64,000 bases of DNA, from the NCBI GenBank assembly GCA_027625915.1, contig JANTQA010000032.1, forward strand, positions 9,176,001-9,240,000. Reading direction: 5' to 3'. Each line of letters begins with the position of its first letter. Positions within the stretch are counted from its first letter, which is position 1. Positions 24,944-37,313 of this stretch are shown piece by piece. The translations under genes were made by a program, and so were the position numbers. The notes beneath the pieces were generated by a model. It saw nothing but the letters and a program-made list of their open reading frames with translations, was not told the DNA's origin and made no database searches. The DNA is from Anaeramoeba flamelloides. Its lineage: Eukaryota; Metamonada; Anaeramoebidae.

Positions 24944-25145
24944 TACAGTCAGTTTCAAATTTAAGGCACAAACTTTCAACGAAATTTAAGGCACAAAAAA
25001 AATCTCAAATTAAGGCACAAAATTTGGAATTTTTAATTTTTACAAATTATTTTACTAGAATCTGAATTTTGTGCCTTAATTTGAGATTTTTTTTGTGCCT
25101 TAAATTTCGTAGAAATTTTGTGCCTTAAAAGTGAAACTGACTGTA
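24944..25145 (+). mobile_element. Family A fold-back element (copy 6)
   Basis: 202 bp, TA to TA. The left terminus has TTTCAAATTTAAGG for TTTCACTTTTAAGG. The middle is inverted relative to copies 2-5 (TTTGGAATTTTTAATTTTTAC on the left), consistent with a fold-back that can insert either way. Confidence 0.92.
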
Positions 25146-25284
25146 AACACTTTAGTAAAATACATTATTATTCAAAAAAAAAAAAAACAATTAAATAAAT
25201 TTTTTACAGATGAAAAATCTGCACTATTTTTGAAATTAAGCTTAAAGAACTAAAAAACTATTTAATTATATAAATTTAAATAGA

Positions 25285-25482
25285 TACAGTCAGTTCCACT
25301 TTTATGGTACAAACTTCAGCGAAATTTAGGTAGAATAAAAATCTCAAATTAAGGTACAAAATTCAGATTCTTTAAAAATAAATTGTAAAAAAAAAAAATT
25401 CCAAATTTCGTGCCTTAATTTGAGATTTTTTTGTGTCTGATATTTTGTTGAAATTTGTGTATTAAAAGTGGAACTGATCGTA
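25285..25482 (+). mobile_element. Family A fold-back element (copy 7, worn)
   Basis: 198 bp, TA to TA. More diverged than its neighbours: right terminus GGAACTGATCGTA and several lost arm motifs. Confidence 0.88.
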
Positions 25483-26589
25483 TTATTATGATAATTATCA
25501 ATTTATAATGATATTTAATTAATGATTTTTTAAAAAAATATGAAAAATACATCAATAAAATTTATAATTTTAGGAATATAAATCACTTAAAAGTATTTAC
25601 AAATATTTTAAAAAATATTCATAATGTAAGAATATATATTATATGAAAAAAAAAAAAAAAATATTCAATAATTTATTGTATAATAAATAATGATATTTCA
25701 GAAATAATTAAGGATTGTTTCACAATTTTCAATAACGATTCAAATTTTTATTATTTTCAAACAAAAATAATCAAATGTTTTCTTTCTGACTTCAAAATAT
25801 AAATCTTTTTTGAAATTTTTTTTAAAACTTGATTTCTGATTTTTATTTTCCAATATTACTTTTTATATTAGTTTCAAATAGTTTTATGATGTTGTTAGAT
25901 CTTTTTTGAAATATAATAAATGAAAATCAAAAACTAAGAAAACATTATAATATTTTTTTGAATCACCATTTATTAGTGAAAAAAAAATTAATTTTTTTTG
26001 CTGAGCTTTCTGAGTAATAATGTAAAAGTTGAGTAAATAGCAATTCTGTAAGTTTTAAATATTTTTTAAGATAATTACAGTTTGGAAAAAATATTATTTT
26101 ATACTCAAAAAAAAGTTCTTTCTTGAAATTTTTACAATTTTATTTTTCCTAAAAAGTTCAACAAACTGAGAATTTAAGTTGATTATGATATGGATTAATT
26201 TCAATTAATTATCAAGTTGAAACAATTATTTGTTTATTTATAAACCGATTTGCCGAAAAAACTGGAATATTATTTTTTCAATGAAAATATATAATTTTCT
26301 TAGGCTTGGGAAAACTTTTTTATTTATCCGCTAATAAATTTTTATTTCAATATTTTAACGTTCCTAAAATCAGAACAAGAAATTTACTATTTTTTTATAA
26401 AAAATAAATAAATTCTAATTGTGTGACTCGATTTTTTAAAAAGATTCAAAAAATGATTTCTGGTTTTACTTTATATAATTGAAGATGTTTATCAATGAGT
26501 TTACAGTTATTAAAAAGGTTTTTCAAAATTTTCTTGTGTTATTTTATCTTATTAATATTGAGAATTGAAAAACAACTCTTTATTATATG

Positions 26590-27081
26590 TAGAGTGGTGA
26601 AAAAAATACCGGAAATAAAACAATCCCGGACAAGATTTTTAATTGTGAATATTAGTAAAATTATTGTGTAATTTCATTTATTTACAATCAAATTCCTTTT
26701 TTTAAGAATCGAACTTTTTAAATTATAACTCACCCACTTATTAGAATGATGATTAAAGAAATCACACTTGTTCAAAACACCATTCAATCAATCAAAAAAC
26801 AAGAAGAAAAATTATCATTTTCCAAACTCTAGTAAACCTCAATAAAACTCGATTGTTTTTCAAAAAAAGTTGATCAACATATGGATATCAAACAATTACT
26901 TTGAGTATTCTAGAGACACCTTACTTTGATGGACTTTAGGTAGGTTTATTACTAATCTCATAAAAAAATTGATTATTTATAATAAGGATTTCATTGAAAT
27001 TAGACAAAAATTTTACTAATATTCACAATTAAAAATCTTGTCAGGGATTTTTTTCATGTCCGGTATTTTTTCCCGACTATA
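26590..27081 (+). mobile_element. Family B inverted-repeat element (copy 1)
   Basis: 492 bp. Left end TAGAGTGGTGAAAAAAATAC then CGG; right end on the other strand TATAGTCGGGAAAAAATACC then GG. Terminal inverted repeats run about 75 bp through CCCGGACAAGATTTTTAATT and GTGAATATTAGTAAAATT. Matches 41344-41834 over its whole length in the opposite orientation. Non-coding, TA-flanked. Confidence 0.92.
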
Positions 27082-27785
27082 CTTTTAAAATACAAACTTT
27101 CTAATTCTGATGGAAATTCTTTTAAAATTTCAGATCAAAAAAAAAGAATATTTTTTTTTTGGGAAAATTTCAAACTCCCTTTGTAGCCACTGTAAATTCT
27201 TAAAAAAAAAACTATGTGAGCTTTTATAAGAAAATTTCCACTGTACTATTTATATTTTGGACTTGAGGATCAGATGACAGTTTATTGTCAACAAGTAGTT
27301 AAAAGGTCAAGAGGAAAGTTATTAATTCTGATTATCTATTTTTTCAATTCTGAAATAGATGACTTTCCTTTCAGAGTCTTGATTTATTCAAAATTATCAA
27401 AAGCAATAAAAAAGGAAACAAAAAAGTAAATAGAAATCACTAATTACAATCTATTTCTTTAAATACTCTTTTTCCAAAATATAAAAAAAAAGGAAAATGA
27501 TCTACCAAATTTTTCCCCATTTTGTATCCAAATTACTACACTAAAAATTGCATGACTTTTACATAACCTTAGCCTTTATGGAATCTTTAAAGCATTTTCC
27601 AACCCGTGAAAATAGTGTAAGTGTGTGAAAAGCTTTGTAATTAATGTTCTTTTGCACTCAATAGCAAGAAGAAAATTAATTGGTCCGATTAAACAATTTC
27701 ATTTTTTATTCATCTTTCCTTTTTCTTCTTTTTTTCGATTTACTTGAAAATAAAAAGTGGATTTGTAAAATATTTATTTTAATTG

Positions 27786-30700
27786 ATGAGTAGTCTAATC
27801 TTTGGGTGGGGTTTAAATCAAAACAAAATCCTGACTTATCCAAAAAAAAAAACAATTCTTCACAAACCAACACTCTTAACCTATTTTAAAAATTTTAAAG
27901 GGATTCAAAATATAGCCTGTGGGACTATCCGAAGCATATACCTTTCCAAGGAGGGCAAATTTGCTAGCTTTTCAAGGGCTCTTCTCAGGCGTGATTTCAA
28001 GCTTTACGATATCAAATTCGTGGCCTGTTCAGGAGAGCATTTCCTGATCCAAAATTCTAAAGATGAGCTGTATGTGATCGGGTTGAACAATTTTGGACAG
28101 CTTGGTCTGGAAAACTATAGACAACGAAAAACTTTTCAAAAGCAGATCTTTTTTGAAGAGCACAAGATTGAATTAAAAAAGATTGTGTTTGGGAAATTTT
28201 CGAGTTATTTTCTAAGCAAGGAGAATGGCGATTTTTATGGTTGTGGTTCAAATTTGAATGGCGAATTGGGTTTGAAATACGAAACAGTTCGGGTTGTGTC
28301 TCCAAGGCTTCTTCAATCGAATATTTTCAACATTTTTAGTGGGAAAGGAAGCAAATTTGTATTTATCTTAAACAAAAAAGGTCTTTTTGCCACAGGAAGG
28401 TATGTCATTTTTTTTTTTTTTTTTGTTCCTTTCAACGAAAAGCCTCTTTAACATTTTTTTGAACGTTAGTTGCCTTTTGGTGAAACTTTTAAAGTCGGTT
28501 ATTACTAATTAAGGTTCGTTGCCAAATAGGGTTTTCTTTTTTAGAAATAAGAAGGAACAAATTAATTGTTCAAATCAAATCGATAAATCTTTGAATTGAA
28601 AATGTAAGGAAATTTTTCAAAGTCTGTTAAAACCAAATCCTTCTAATTCCAATTTTCATCTCAAAGACGAAAAAAGGAAGACCAATTAAATTTCTAAAAA
28701 TATCATTTCTAATTGGATTTTTTCAAGATCTTTGGGTTTTTTCAATCAAATAAGAAGCAAAATATTTTGGAACTTGAATACAATTTTACCTTTACTAATA
28801 GGAAAATAAAAGAATTGAGAAACAAAAGGAAATAGAGCTGTCATGGAAATCTTGATAATGTATAATGAGTCGTTAATTCTTTGAATCTTAAAACATCAAT
28901 TTTTAAAAGAGTGGTACTGCCTTATTAAGGACGATCTAAATTTGAGTACATTCAGTTCCACTTTTAATACACAAACTTTCAACAAAAATTAAGGCACAAA
29001 AAAATCTGCAAATTAAGGAACAAAATTTGAATTTTTTTTTACTCAAATTATTTTACTAGTTTTTGAATTATGGGTCTTAATTTGAGATTTTTTTGAGCCT
29101 TAAATTTCGTTGAAATTTTGTATCTTAAAAGTGGAACTGGCCGTATCAATAATTGGTTGATTTTATTTTAAGACAACTAAACTTCCAATTTTTCTTTTTA
29201 GAAAAAGAAATAAATAATAATTTTTAAACTTAAGGGGTTAGCGTAACCATAGATACGTCTATAATTAAAGTATGTTGGAATTGAGTGTAAATGATATTAG
29301 TAGTTGATAGTTTCGCATAGTTTTTGTGGCTAATCTATTTTAAATATTATTGAACAATAAATTATTACATTTTTTACTAAGGATCAAAATTAAAAATTTT
29401 TATTTTGGAATTTTTTTTTTCATTCCTTTTTCTGAATCTAAAAATAGAAACCAAAATAATAGTATTTCAGAATTTAATAATTCTTTTTTAGAATTTATAA
29501 AATTAACTATTTTTTTAATTTTTTATATTTCAAGATTTAACTTTATAATCATCAACATAAAAACAAAAAATGGTTCGTTTTGTTTCTTTTTTAAAGACAA
29601 TTGTAACATTAATGTATTTCCAAGATTTCAGAAATAATTAACCAAAAGAATTAATTCTTTAATTATTTAATTTTTTAAAAAAATTGAATTTTTCTCCCAG
29701 CCTATGAAAATAATCATAAAATCTGGATTTCTAAATTAAAAAAAAATAATTTTCAATTAATAAAATAATAATAATATTTTTAATATTATTAATAAACAAG
29801 ATCCAATATCTTTATTATCTCTAGTAGATAATAAAACTATGTTTGAATCTTTTAAAAAATTTCTAAATTCTTATTTAGGAATTCGGGGAGTGTCGTAGAG
29901 TACCATCAAGTTCCTATGTTTTCCGAAATACAAAGGGATAGAGTAAAATCAAAGATTTAACTCTATTCTTTAAAATTTTTGAAAACCTAACAACAGTTTT
30001 TTTTAATTTGAGAAATTACAAGAAAATTTTTGAAATTTTCTTTTAATTTGAGAAATTAAAAAAAACCTAACGATAAAATAAGTGGAATTTTAAACTCCTC
30101 GCTTAAATTACAATAAAAAAAAAAAATTGAATTTTTTTTAACAACTAATCTACCTTTCGCGACCAATTTTAGAAAGATATTTTGCAAATTTGGAGTCTGA
30201 AAAATTGATAATTCAACCTTTAAATTTGTGGCGAAAGCATAGATTTTTTTGAACTGCAATTCTTGAGTTTTTTACTAATACAAGGATCATTTTTAATTGA
30301 TGAGGATCAACAAATATTACTACTTGACTAATCGATTAATTAGAGACATTTGAATCATGTCGTACTAATGTGATTTAAACCCAATGGCAACTTACGAAAT
30401 CTTAGACTTCTCATTGGTAGACGCTAATCCCTTTAAAGGAAAAAATAGATAGAATTGATTTTGAATTTGGGTCTCAACGAATATTAAAATTCGATGTAAT
30501 ATTCAATATTACCTATTTAATGTATTATTTGTTGATGGAAATTCAAAATATTTAAATTATGTTTTGAATGTAAAATCATATTTTTGATCAAAAAATTGTT
30601 AGAATTTACTTAGAAATCGAGTTAAAATTTAAAATAATTTTTTTTTTTTTTTACCTCAGAGTATATCGGCTAATTCATATAAGGTTCAAACATGGTTTTG

Positions 30701-33700
30701 TTATACATTAGTCGTGCAAATAAAAATATTGGATTATGTTTATCAATAATATTAAAAATATTATTATTTTTTAAAAATTTTAATTATTTATATTTGATTT
30801 GAAAGAATAGGGAAACTCCATGAGTTATACAAAATTCTTTTAAATTAAAAAAACAAATTACATATTAAAAAGTGTCGAGTATTTGTATACATATTACACA
30901 ATTATTTTAAATTCTAGAAAACTATGTGCCCTCCCAACGTTTGAATGGGGTGTGGTTAAATCTTAATAAAAATATTAAATTCTTTTGATTCTTGGTTTCA
31001 TATTTTACGAATTTTTGTTTTAACCTCGCAGAAATAATTTTTCATCAAAGTGCATTAACATTAGGAAATATTGGTTTAATTTTTTTCAACAGCTTTTGGT
31101 TGTTTAAAATTATTCCTCTAGCTTTTTTAAAAAATAACGTGTAAAGAATATAAAACGTATGAGAGGTATTGTTGATTTTTTTTTTTTTAGTTATCAAAAT
31201 AAATTGATCTTGAAAAATTCTTTAATAATAATTTTTATTCAGAGTTTTTAATACCTTATAAACTTTTTTGTCAAAGTAACTAATATTTTATTCTTTTTTT
31301 ATTTTTTTATTTATTTTTTTTTTGAAATCTTTAGGAATAATTGTGGTCAATTGGGAATTGGTAGCGAAAGGTTAAAATTTTTTTCATTTACAAAGGTGCC
31401 AATACCTGAAGAATATACAATTGTTGAAATAATCGGGGGTGCTAATCACACACTTCTTCTAGCTCTTGATGGTGAATTTAAACAGCGGTTCCTTGCAAGT
31501 GGTACAAAATTCAAATGTGGATTGGGTGAAAATTGCTTTTCATTTAAAGAATTTACATTTTTTGCTGATAAGCCCATTAAACAATTTGATTGTGGTGAAT
31601 TACATTCAATGGTTTTAACCCAGGATTCAAAACTTTACGTTTGGGGAAATTCTGGTAAACTCTAATAATTTTTTTTTCTTATGTCTTTATATTTGTGTGG
31701 TTGTTTGCTCTTATCCTGGTTGTAAAATGTATCATTTTGTGCGGTTGATTTAAAGTGCTTAATTAAAATATTTTTAAAGTGTTTAACTTGAATTTAAATT
31801 TTCATTTGATTTATCAAGGGGTGTACTTTTATAAGTTATTATTTAAGAGTTTGAAAAGTTGGTTTATTTATAATTAGTTATCAAAATTGCCAATTTTTTC
31901 TAGAAAAAAAGTAAAATTCTATTTCATTGTTATAAAAAAAAAAATATGAGAAACTTAAAAAATGAAATAAATCATAATGGATCAAATTTTCATTTTCGAT
32001 CTATTGATTTAATGATTTTTGTAAAGAACTATTCAATGAAATTTATTTTTTCAGTGTTTTTTATACTAAAATTTATCTGAAGGGGCAAGTGTTGTCGTTT
32101 TATATTCAATATTTCAATATTGTATTTTAAAAATAAACTTACATTTAGCTATTTCCAAAAAAGTGGGGCAAATTTATTATAAAATATCTTTATTAAACTC
32201 AATTGTCCAGAAAACTCCTCAACTGTGCAAAATCATTAACAGTCATTTATTGATTAATGGTAAATGATTCAATTTGTTTGTTAGTAAGGTATTACATAAA
32301 TAAAATTTATTGAATTTTCTAATCTTGATTTTATCTGATATTTTTTAGGTATGAAAATTGGTGTTTATTATTTTCTTTTTGATCGAAAAAATCGTTTTCA
32401 GAGCTTTTTTTATCTCGATAATTTTTTCGAATAGAATGGAAAACATATAAATGTATTTTATATATTAAAAAAAAATTTTTGCCCTTGCAGTATTTCAAGT
32501 TTTTTATTGAAATTTGTTCGTACATTGCTTTAACCAAAAAAAGTGTGATTTTTTTTTTTCATTTTTTGGGAAATATTTCGATGAATGAATATATTTTGAA
32601 ATAAAGATCATAGTCATCGATTTAATTAGTTTTAATATTTAGTTTAATTTATTATTGTCAATTAACAAATAGTTCCACAAACAAAGTGTGATTTTTTATA
32701 AAATGTAAAAAAAAAAATGCCAATCTTTTTCTAAAATACCTTTTTTAATGATCATTAATCAAACTTTTGTTATTTTCTTTCTTGATCATTCAAGAATTCG
32801 CAAATAAAATTTGTATTTACTTTTCAGAATTAATATTTGGTTATTCTTTTTGTTTTAATTTTATACCAATACTTTCTTTTAGATTTATCATTTTATATGT
32901 TTAACATTGATATTGTAAGTATCAGGTATTGTTGTTTTACAAATTAAAAGAAAAGAAAATTTTATAGAAGTAAATCATTCTTGTACCAAAATAAATTTTG
33001 TTTCTGTCAAAGAGGAACCAAAAAAATAAAAACATCAATTATTTTTTATAAATGACTTTTGAAGAGCAAATCAGAAATAAGTAGAAGTATACATAATAGA
33101 GAATAGTTGATATATGTATGTATCAAGTAAATCTAATCAGTTTATATATTTTTGTAAAAATTGAAAAACAAAAATTCGTTGATACTTATTGAGAAAAATA
33201 ACAATGTTCATTTTGATCTTCGATTGAAGATCCAAAGAAAATTACAATAGAAAACAATATTATTTTTCTCTGCAATCATAATCACTGGTTCAATAACATT
33301 AGAAGTGTTCGTGACAACCGATCTTGTAATGTAACATTTTTTGCAACTGAATTAGTTTTCAAAAAAAATCGAAACAAGAAGAAAAAAAGCAAAAAGTAAA
33401 AAAATGATTTCAATTTTGAAATTTCCAAAATAAAATTTATTTCTTCGGATATTCGTTAAAATCCTTTGAACATATTTAATTTATACACTGCAGTTGGTTC
33501 CCTGTGGTTGTAAAATGGTTTACAACTAGTCTATTTTGAAAATTAATTTGAAAAGAAATTAGTTTTAAATATCTTTTTTTAAATTTTAATTTTATTTTAC
33601 AAAAATTGGGCAGGATTCTGAAAATGCGATTATTTGCGATGCGATTATTTGAGACGATTATAATATTTTTTTATTTTTATTGAGTAATGATGTCTAAACT

Positions 33701-33932
33701 GACAAAATGTTATAATCGTCGCAAATAATCGCAGTTTTGGTATTTTCCCAAAAATCGGTGAATAAACAATCATTACAATTCTATTAAACAAAAACATTTT
33801 TTACATTGCTTTAATATTTATAATTAATAAAATTTTTTTTTTAATTTTTTTCTGATTTATTTTTTCAAAATATAACAATAATTTTCTTTTTTTGATTTTT
33901 TTTCAAAATTCTTTTTTACCAAAAATCTGATA

Positions 33933-33968
<36 letters not shown>

Positions 33969-34953
33969 ATATTTGATTTTATATTTGTATTATGAATGTT
34001 TATATATGTATAGATTATGGGCAATTGGGTCTGGGTGAATTAACAGATAAAATGACGCCTACACAACTTTATATTGAAGAATTGCAAAATGTAAAAAATT
34101 TAAAAATTCATGCTGGATCTTTTTCAAGTTTTATTTGGCAGGAATCAATTGAAGAGATACAAGAGGATTTTTTAAATCTTTTCCAAAATGAATACTGCTG
34201 GGATCTTGAACTTTATGGTTTTAAAGTGCATAAAATATTAGTTGAACATCGTTTAAATAGCAATCTAAAGAAAATTAACAAGGTTTTAAGTAATTATTCG
34301 AAATCTGAAATCGAAATTTTACTTTATTGGGTTTATTCTGGATCATCTGATGATATTGAAATATTAAAACAAATTTGTTTAAATTTTGAAATTGAAGATC
34401 CATTATCCAAACACCTTGTCGATGATTTAAACGAATTATTTGAATCTAAAAAATCTGCTGATTTTGTTTTGAAAATTAATGAAACAATAAAAACTGGAAA
34501 AAAAAAAAAAATATGATCCTTAATGTTCATAAAAAAAAAAATAAAAATAAAAATAAGAATAAGAATGAACTCGAAGATAATAGTAGTGATAATAATGAAA
34601 ATGAGGATGAAAATGATAAAAAACATATCAAAGAAATTCTTTTACATAAATTTGTCTTATGTGCAAGAAGTGAATTATTTCGTGGATATTTTTTGACGTA
34701 TAATGATCAAAAAAATTCAGATTCAGATTCGGTTTTGGATTATTCTGGAAAATCTTTTCAATCTATACAAATCTTTATGCAATTTTTGTACACTTCTAAA
34801 TTAAAAATTGAAAATAATTCTAATAGAAAGCTTTTATTTAGTGAATTATCAGATGCACACCAATATTACCAAATAAATACTAAATCTAATTATTTGGAAA
34901 AATTAGAATCTTTAAAATTGTTGAATGTATTAAAAAATAAGATAATAAAATAA
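27786..34953 (+). CDS. RCC1-repeat / BTB-domain protein, with an apparent frame break
   Basis: Exons 27786-28399, 31335-31654 and 34014-34953, joined by GT-AG introns of 2,935 and 2,359 bp in phases 2 and 1. The N-terminal two thirds carry RCC1 beta-propeller repeats (GLNNFGQLGLE, GCGSNLNGELGL, ATGRNNCGQLGIGS across splice 1, VWGNSDYGQLGLGE across splice 2). The C-terminal third has a BACK/BTB-like region (ADFVLKI, then HKFVLCARSELFRGYF, FMQFLYTSKLKI). Such proteins are usually adaptors, e.g. for cullin-3 ligases; no substrate can be inferred. The frame breaks in an A14 run at 34498-34511: the upstream frame stops at 34516, the downstream BTB half continues in another frame to 34953, about 623 residues in all. 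Sequencing error in the homopolymer, slippage, or a recent null allele are all possible. Intron 1 carries family-A and family-R copies, intron 2 a family-E copy and a palindrome. The ATG at 27786 precedes the first repeat. Confidence 0.85.
28947..29145 (+). mobile_element. Family A fold-back element (copy 8, in RCC1-BTB intron 1)
   Basis: 199 bp, TA to TA, somewhat worn (TACATTCAGTTCC at the left, GGAACTGGCCGTA at the right). Confidence 0.88.
29229..30439 (-). mobile_element. Family R inverted-repeat element (copy 3, reversed, with inserts)
   Basis: Ends CTTAAGGGGTTAGCGTAACC (29229) and, on the other strand, TCCTTTAAAGGGATTAGCGT then CTACC (30439). The order of internal blocks is the reverse of that at 16821-17585. 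At 1.2 kb it is longer than copy 2, because it encloses a family-Q stretch (29881-30070) and a segment at 29690-29750 that recurs reversed near 44641-44700. The 95-codon frame at 29350-29637 lies in it and is not conserved. Located in RCC1-BTB intron 1. Confidence 0.7.
29881..30070 (+). repeat. Dispersed repeat family Q
   Basis: Contains GAGTGTCGTAGAGTACC, then GTAAAATCAAAGATTTAACTC and AAAACCTAAC; related to 12995-13400 and 53455-53640. Confidence 0.5.
32146..32745 (+). mobile_element. Family E element (copy 1, in RCC1-BTB intron 2)
   Basis: About 600 bp that aligns with 40746-41346 in the same orientation. Shared landmarks: ATTTCCAAAA, TTAACAGTCATTT, GAAAATTGGTG, AAAAAGTGTGAT, CATTTTTTGGGAAATATTT, ATATTTTGAAATA, GATTTAATT. 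The ends are short inverted repeats around CTATTTCCAAAAAAGTGGGG (clear in combination of the two copies). Non-coding. Confidence 0.72.
33606..33752 (+). repeat. Palindrome in RCC1-BTB intron 2
   Basis: Arms containing TGCGATTATTTGCGA and CGATTATAA on the left pair with TTATAATCG and TCGCAAATAATCGCA on the right. The left arm has an internal 16-bp duplication. The central part is about 45 bp. Probably another small fold-back element. Confidence 0.7.
33936..33966 (+). repeat. (TA)n microsatellite
   Basis: About 15 TA dinucleotides just upstream of RCC1-BTB exon 3. Confidence 0.85.
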
Positions 34954-36986
34954 GAATGAATTTTTATGTATTTATCTCAATAAAAATTTTTAAAAGAAAA
35001 ATGTTAATAAATAACCCTTTAAAAAAATTTTGAATATTTTATATACTGTAGTTTTTAAATTTATGGAATATTAACCTATGTTTAGTAACTATAAACAATT
35101 ATGTTATCAGGATTTCAAAAATGCAAGTGTGGAATGTGAATGTGACTGAAATTATATAGATTATAGTTTTCATCTGTTATTGGGGATCAACATGATTAAT
35201 TTTTCTTTTTTGTGCTTTATACCTTTTCTAAATTCCCTTTTTTAAGTCGCTTGTCTCTTTTCCCTTTTTGTTTTTTTTTTTTTTTTTGGTTTGGGGGGGG
35301 TAAAAGGGGTAAAAAAAACAATAATTATAGGTATTGGTAAACTTGTTCATAATTGGATCATAAACAAAACTTGGTCTTAATTGGATCTTAAACTAACTAA
35401 ACTGGATGGAACGGGAAGAGAACTGAACCCAAATGGGCGATTTGAAATCAACTGAAGTGAACCAACTTGCCCTTCCCATACAAACCGGTTAGAATGTACC
35501 TGGATTTTCTCAATAATGCCAAGTCGGCACTTGCCATGTGAGTTATGTAAAAATAAGATTTGAGGAACTTGTAAAAAAAAAAAAAATTATAAAAATAAAA
35601 AAAAAAAAACCTTAAAAATAAGTATACTAACAAAAAGAAATTTTTCTTAAAAGTTGGTTCTTTTTAGATAAGTTATATCTATAATATTCCAATGTAAAAC
35701 TTAATAAAGTAAACTATTTCGTTTCTTCCGGGGTTGGCCAACTATTGAGACCTCTTTATTAAAATAGTAAAATTAATTACTTTCTGCTTAAATTAGTTTT
35801 TATAAATTTAGGTTTTAAGGCGCCCAGAGTCTATTTCACACTTGTTCCTCTAAGTAAATAAATAAATGAAGATATTTACTTTTATTAAAGGTTCAGTAAT
35901 TTATTAAATATCTTGAAATTTAAAATATTAGGTAATATTTTTTTTTCATTCTTCAAGGTTTAAATAACGAAATATTGATAGTAAAATAAATTATTTGATA
36001 ATATTTATTATTTTTTTTATTATAATTACGAATTGGTAATTATTTTTTTCCAAATAAAATCGTTAAAATTTTTGAGAAAGAATAGTAAAACCTACCCAAG
36101 CCCTAAGTCTTTGGATTCATTGTGGATTCACTGGAAATATTTAAGATTATGTTATTAATTATCAATTTTCAAATACCGTCAGTTCCACTTTTAAGGCAAA
36201 AACTTCAACGAAAATTAAGGCACAATAAAAATCTCAAATTAAAAAACAAAATTCGGGTTCTACGAAAATAATTTGTAAAAAAAACAATTCCAAATTTTGT
36301 GCTCTAATTTGTTATTTTTTTTTGAATTAAATTATGTTGAAAGTTTGTGCTTTAAATTTGAAACTGACTACAATCAATTTTCTAAAGTATTTTTTTCAGA
36401 TTTTAAGTTGAATTTTACAAATTTTAATAAATTATTCTGGATGAATTTTAAATTTCTTTGTTTTGGCTTTTTTTTATGTTATTTTTTTATTCAATAATGA
36501 AAAAATAGATTTGAACTATTATTTGAACTCTTGTTTGAATAAAAAAATTATATTTTTTTAAAATAATTTTTTTTCTTTTTTTGGAAGGTTGAATGAAAAT
36601 TTTGATCGATTTATTTTACAATTAATAGAAATATTTTGCGGTGATAGGAATCTTCTTGAATTCCTAAAAAAAGAAAAAGGATCGAAAAGTTATGCCTTTT
36701 GAAATCTCAACATTAAGAATAAAAAGCGTCTCCCAAGAAAATATGGTGTCGAAAATTAAAACAAAAATTCAAAAGTTAAATAAGTCTTTATGTTTTATTG
36801 ATAAAGATAATTGTTCATGAATTCTATAATTCAAAAAAAAGAAATCTTTTTGTAAAATACAAGAAAATCATATGAAAAAGTATATTAAAGAATGGGTTGT
36901 TTCTTTAATAATCTCAATGGTCGATTTTATTTGTATTTTAAAGATGGTTCTTATCGGTGTTATTAAACAAGATTGAAATAAATCGT
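34954..36986. other. Convergent intergenic region, no gene seen
   Basis: Between the RCC1-BTB and H4 stop codons. It holds a family-A element (36174-36372) and, at about 35290-35560, a G-run (TTGGGGGGGG) and a patch of clearly higher G+C content that also contains a 61-codon antisense frame (35633-35448). I cannot identify this patch; it does not fold as a tRNA by eye. Confidence 0.6.
36174..36372 (+). mobile_element. Family A fold-back element (copy 9, worn)
   Basis: 199 bp. Termini TACCGTCAGTTCC and AAACTGACTACA show decay of the TA-flanked consensus; arm motifs are partly lost. Confidence 0.85.
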
Positions 36987-37292
36987 TTAAACACCATAGC
37001 CATAAACAGTTCTTCTTTGTCTTTTCAGCGCATATACAACATCCAAAACAGTAACTGTTTTTCTTCTGGCATGTTCGGTATAAGTAACAGCATCACGAAC
37101 AACGTTTTCAAGGAAGGCTCTGAGAACGTTCCTGACTTCATCATAGATTGTTGCTGAGATTCTTTTGACACCACCTCTTCTGGCCAATCTTCGGATAGCT
37201 GGTCGACTGATCCCTTTGACAGATTCAAGAATTGCTTTTCTTCTTTTGGCACCTCCTTTTCCCATTCCTTTTCCTTTTCCTTTTCCTGACAT
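36987..37292 (-). CDS. H4: Histone H4
   Basis: Core nucleosome histone, 101 aa and intronless. The globular part is typical: [49 protein letters not shown]. The tail reads [19 protein letters not shown]: the acetylatable lysines corresponding to K5, K8, K12 and K16 are present, Arg3 is replaced by Lys, and the basic patch before the K20 equivalent is one residue shorter. The C-terminus is VYGYGV rather than LYGFGG. Divergently paired with the H3 gene 1,057 bp away and sharing a 35-bp upstream element with it. Confidence 0.97.
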   Translation of the reverse strand: MSGKGKGKGMGKGGAKRRKAILESVKGISRPAIRRLARRGGVKRISATIYDEVRNVLRAFLENVVRDAVTYTEHARRKTVTVLDVVYALKRQRRTVYGYGV

Positions 37293-37313
37293 ATTTTAAA
37301 AAGTATTTGTGTT

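Larger units (their letters stand above)
19500..27785. other. Divergent 8.3 kb intergenic tract rich in fold-back elements
   Basis: Lies between the start codons of importin alpha and the RCC1-BTB gene. It contains six full family-A copies, one solo A end, one family-C element, one family-B element, a 205-bp tandem repeat and two adjacent hairpins. The parts not covered by these, including 19500-21370 and 25483-26589, hold only AT-rich sequence. The 85-codon frame at 20595-20852 has no ATG start and no recognisable domain. Confidence 0.75.

Noticed and set aside
29350-29637. 95-codon frame in RCC1-BTB intron 1
   Set aside because: Lies inside a family-R element, and other copies of the family do not keep the frame.
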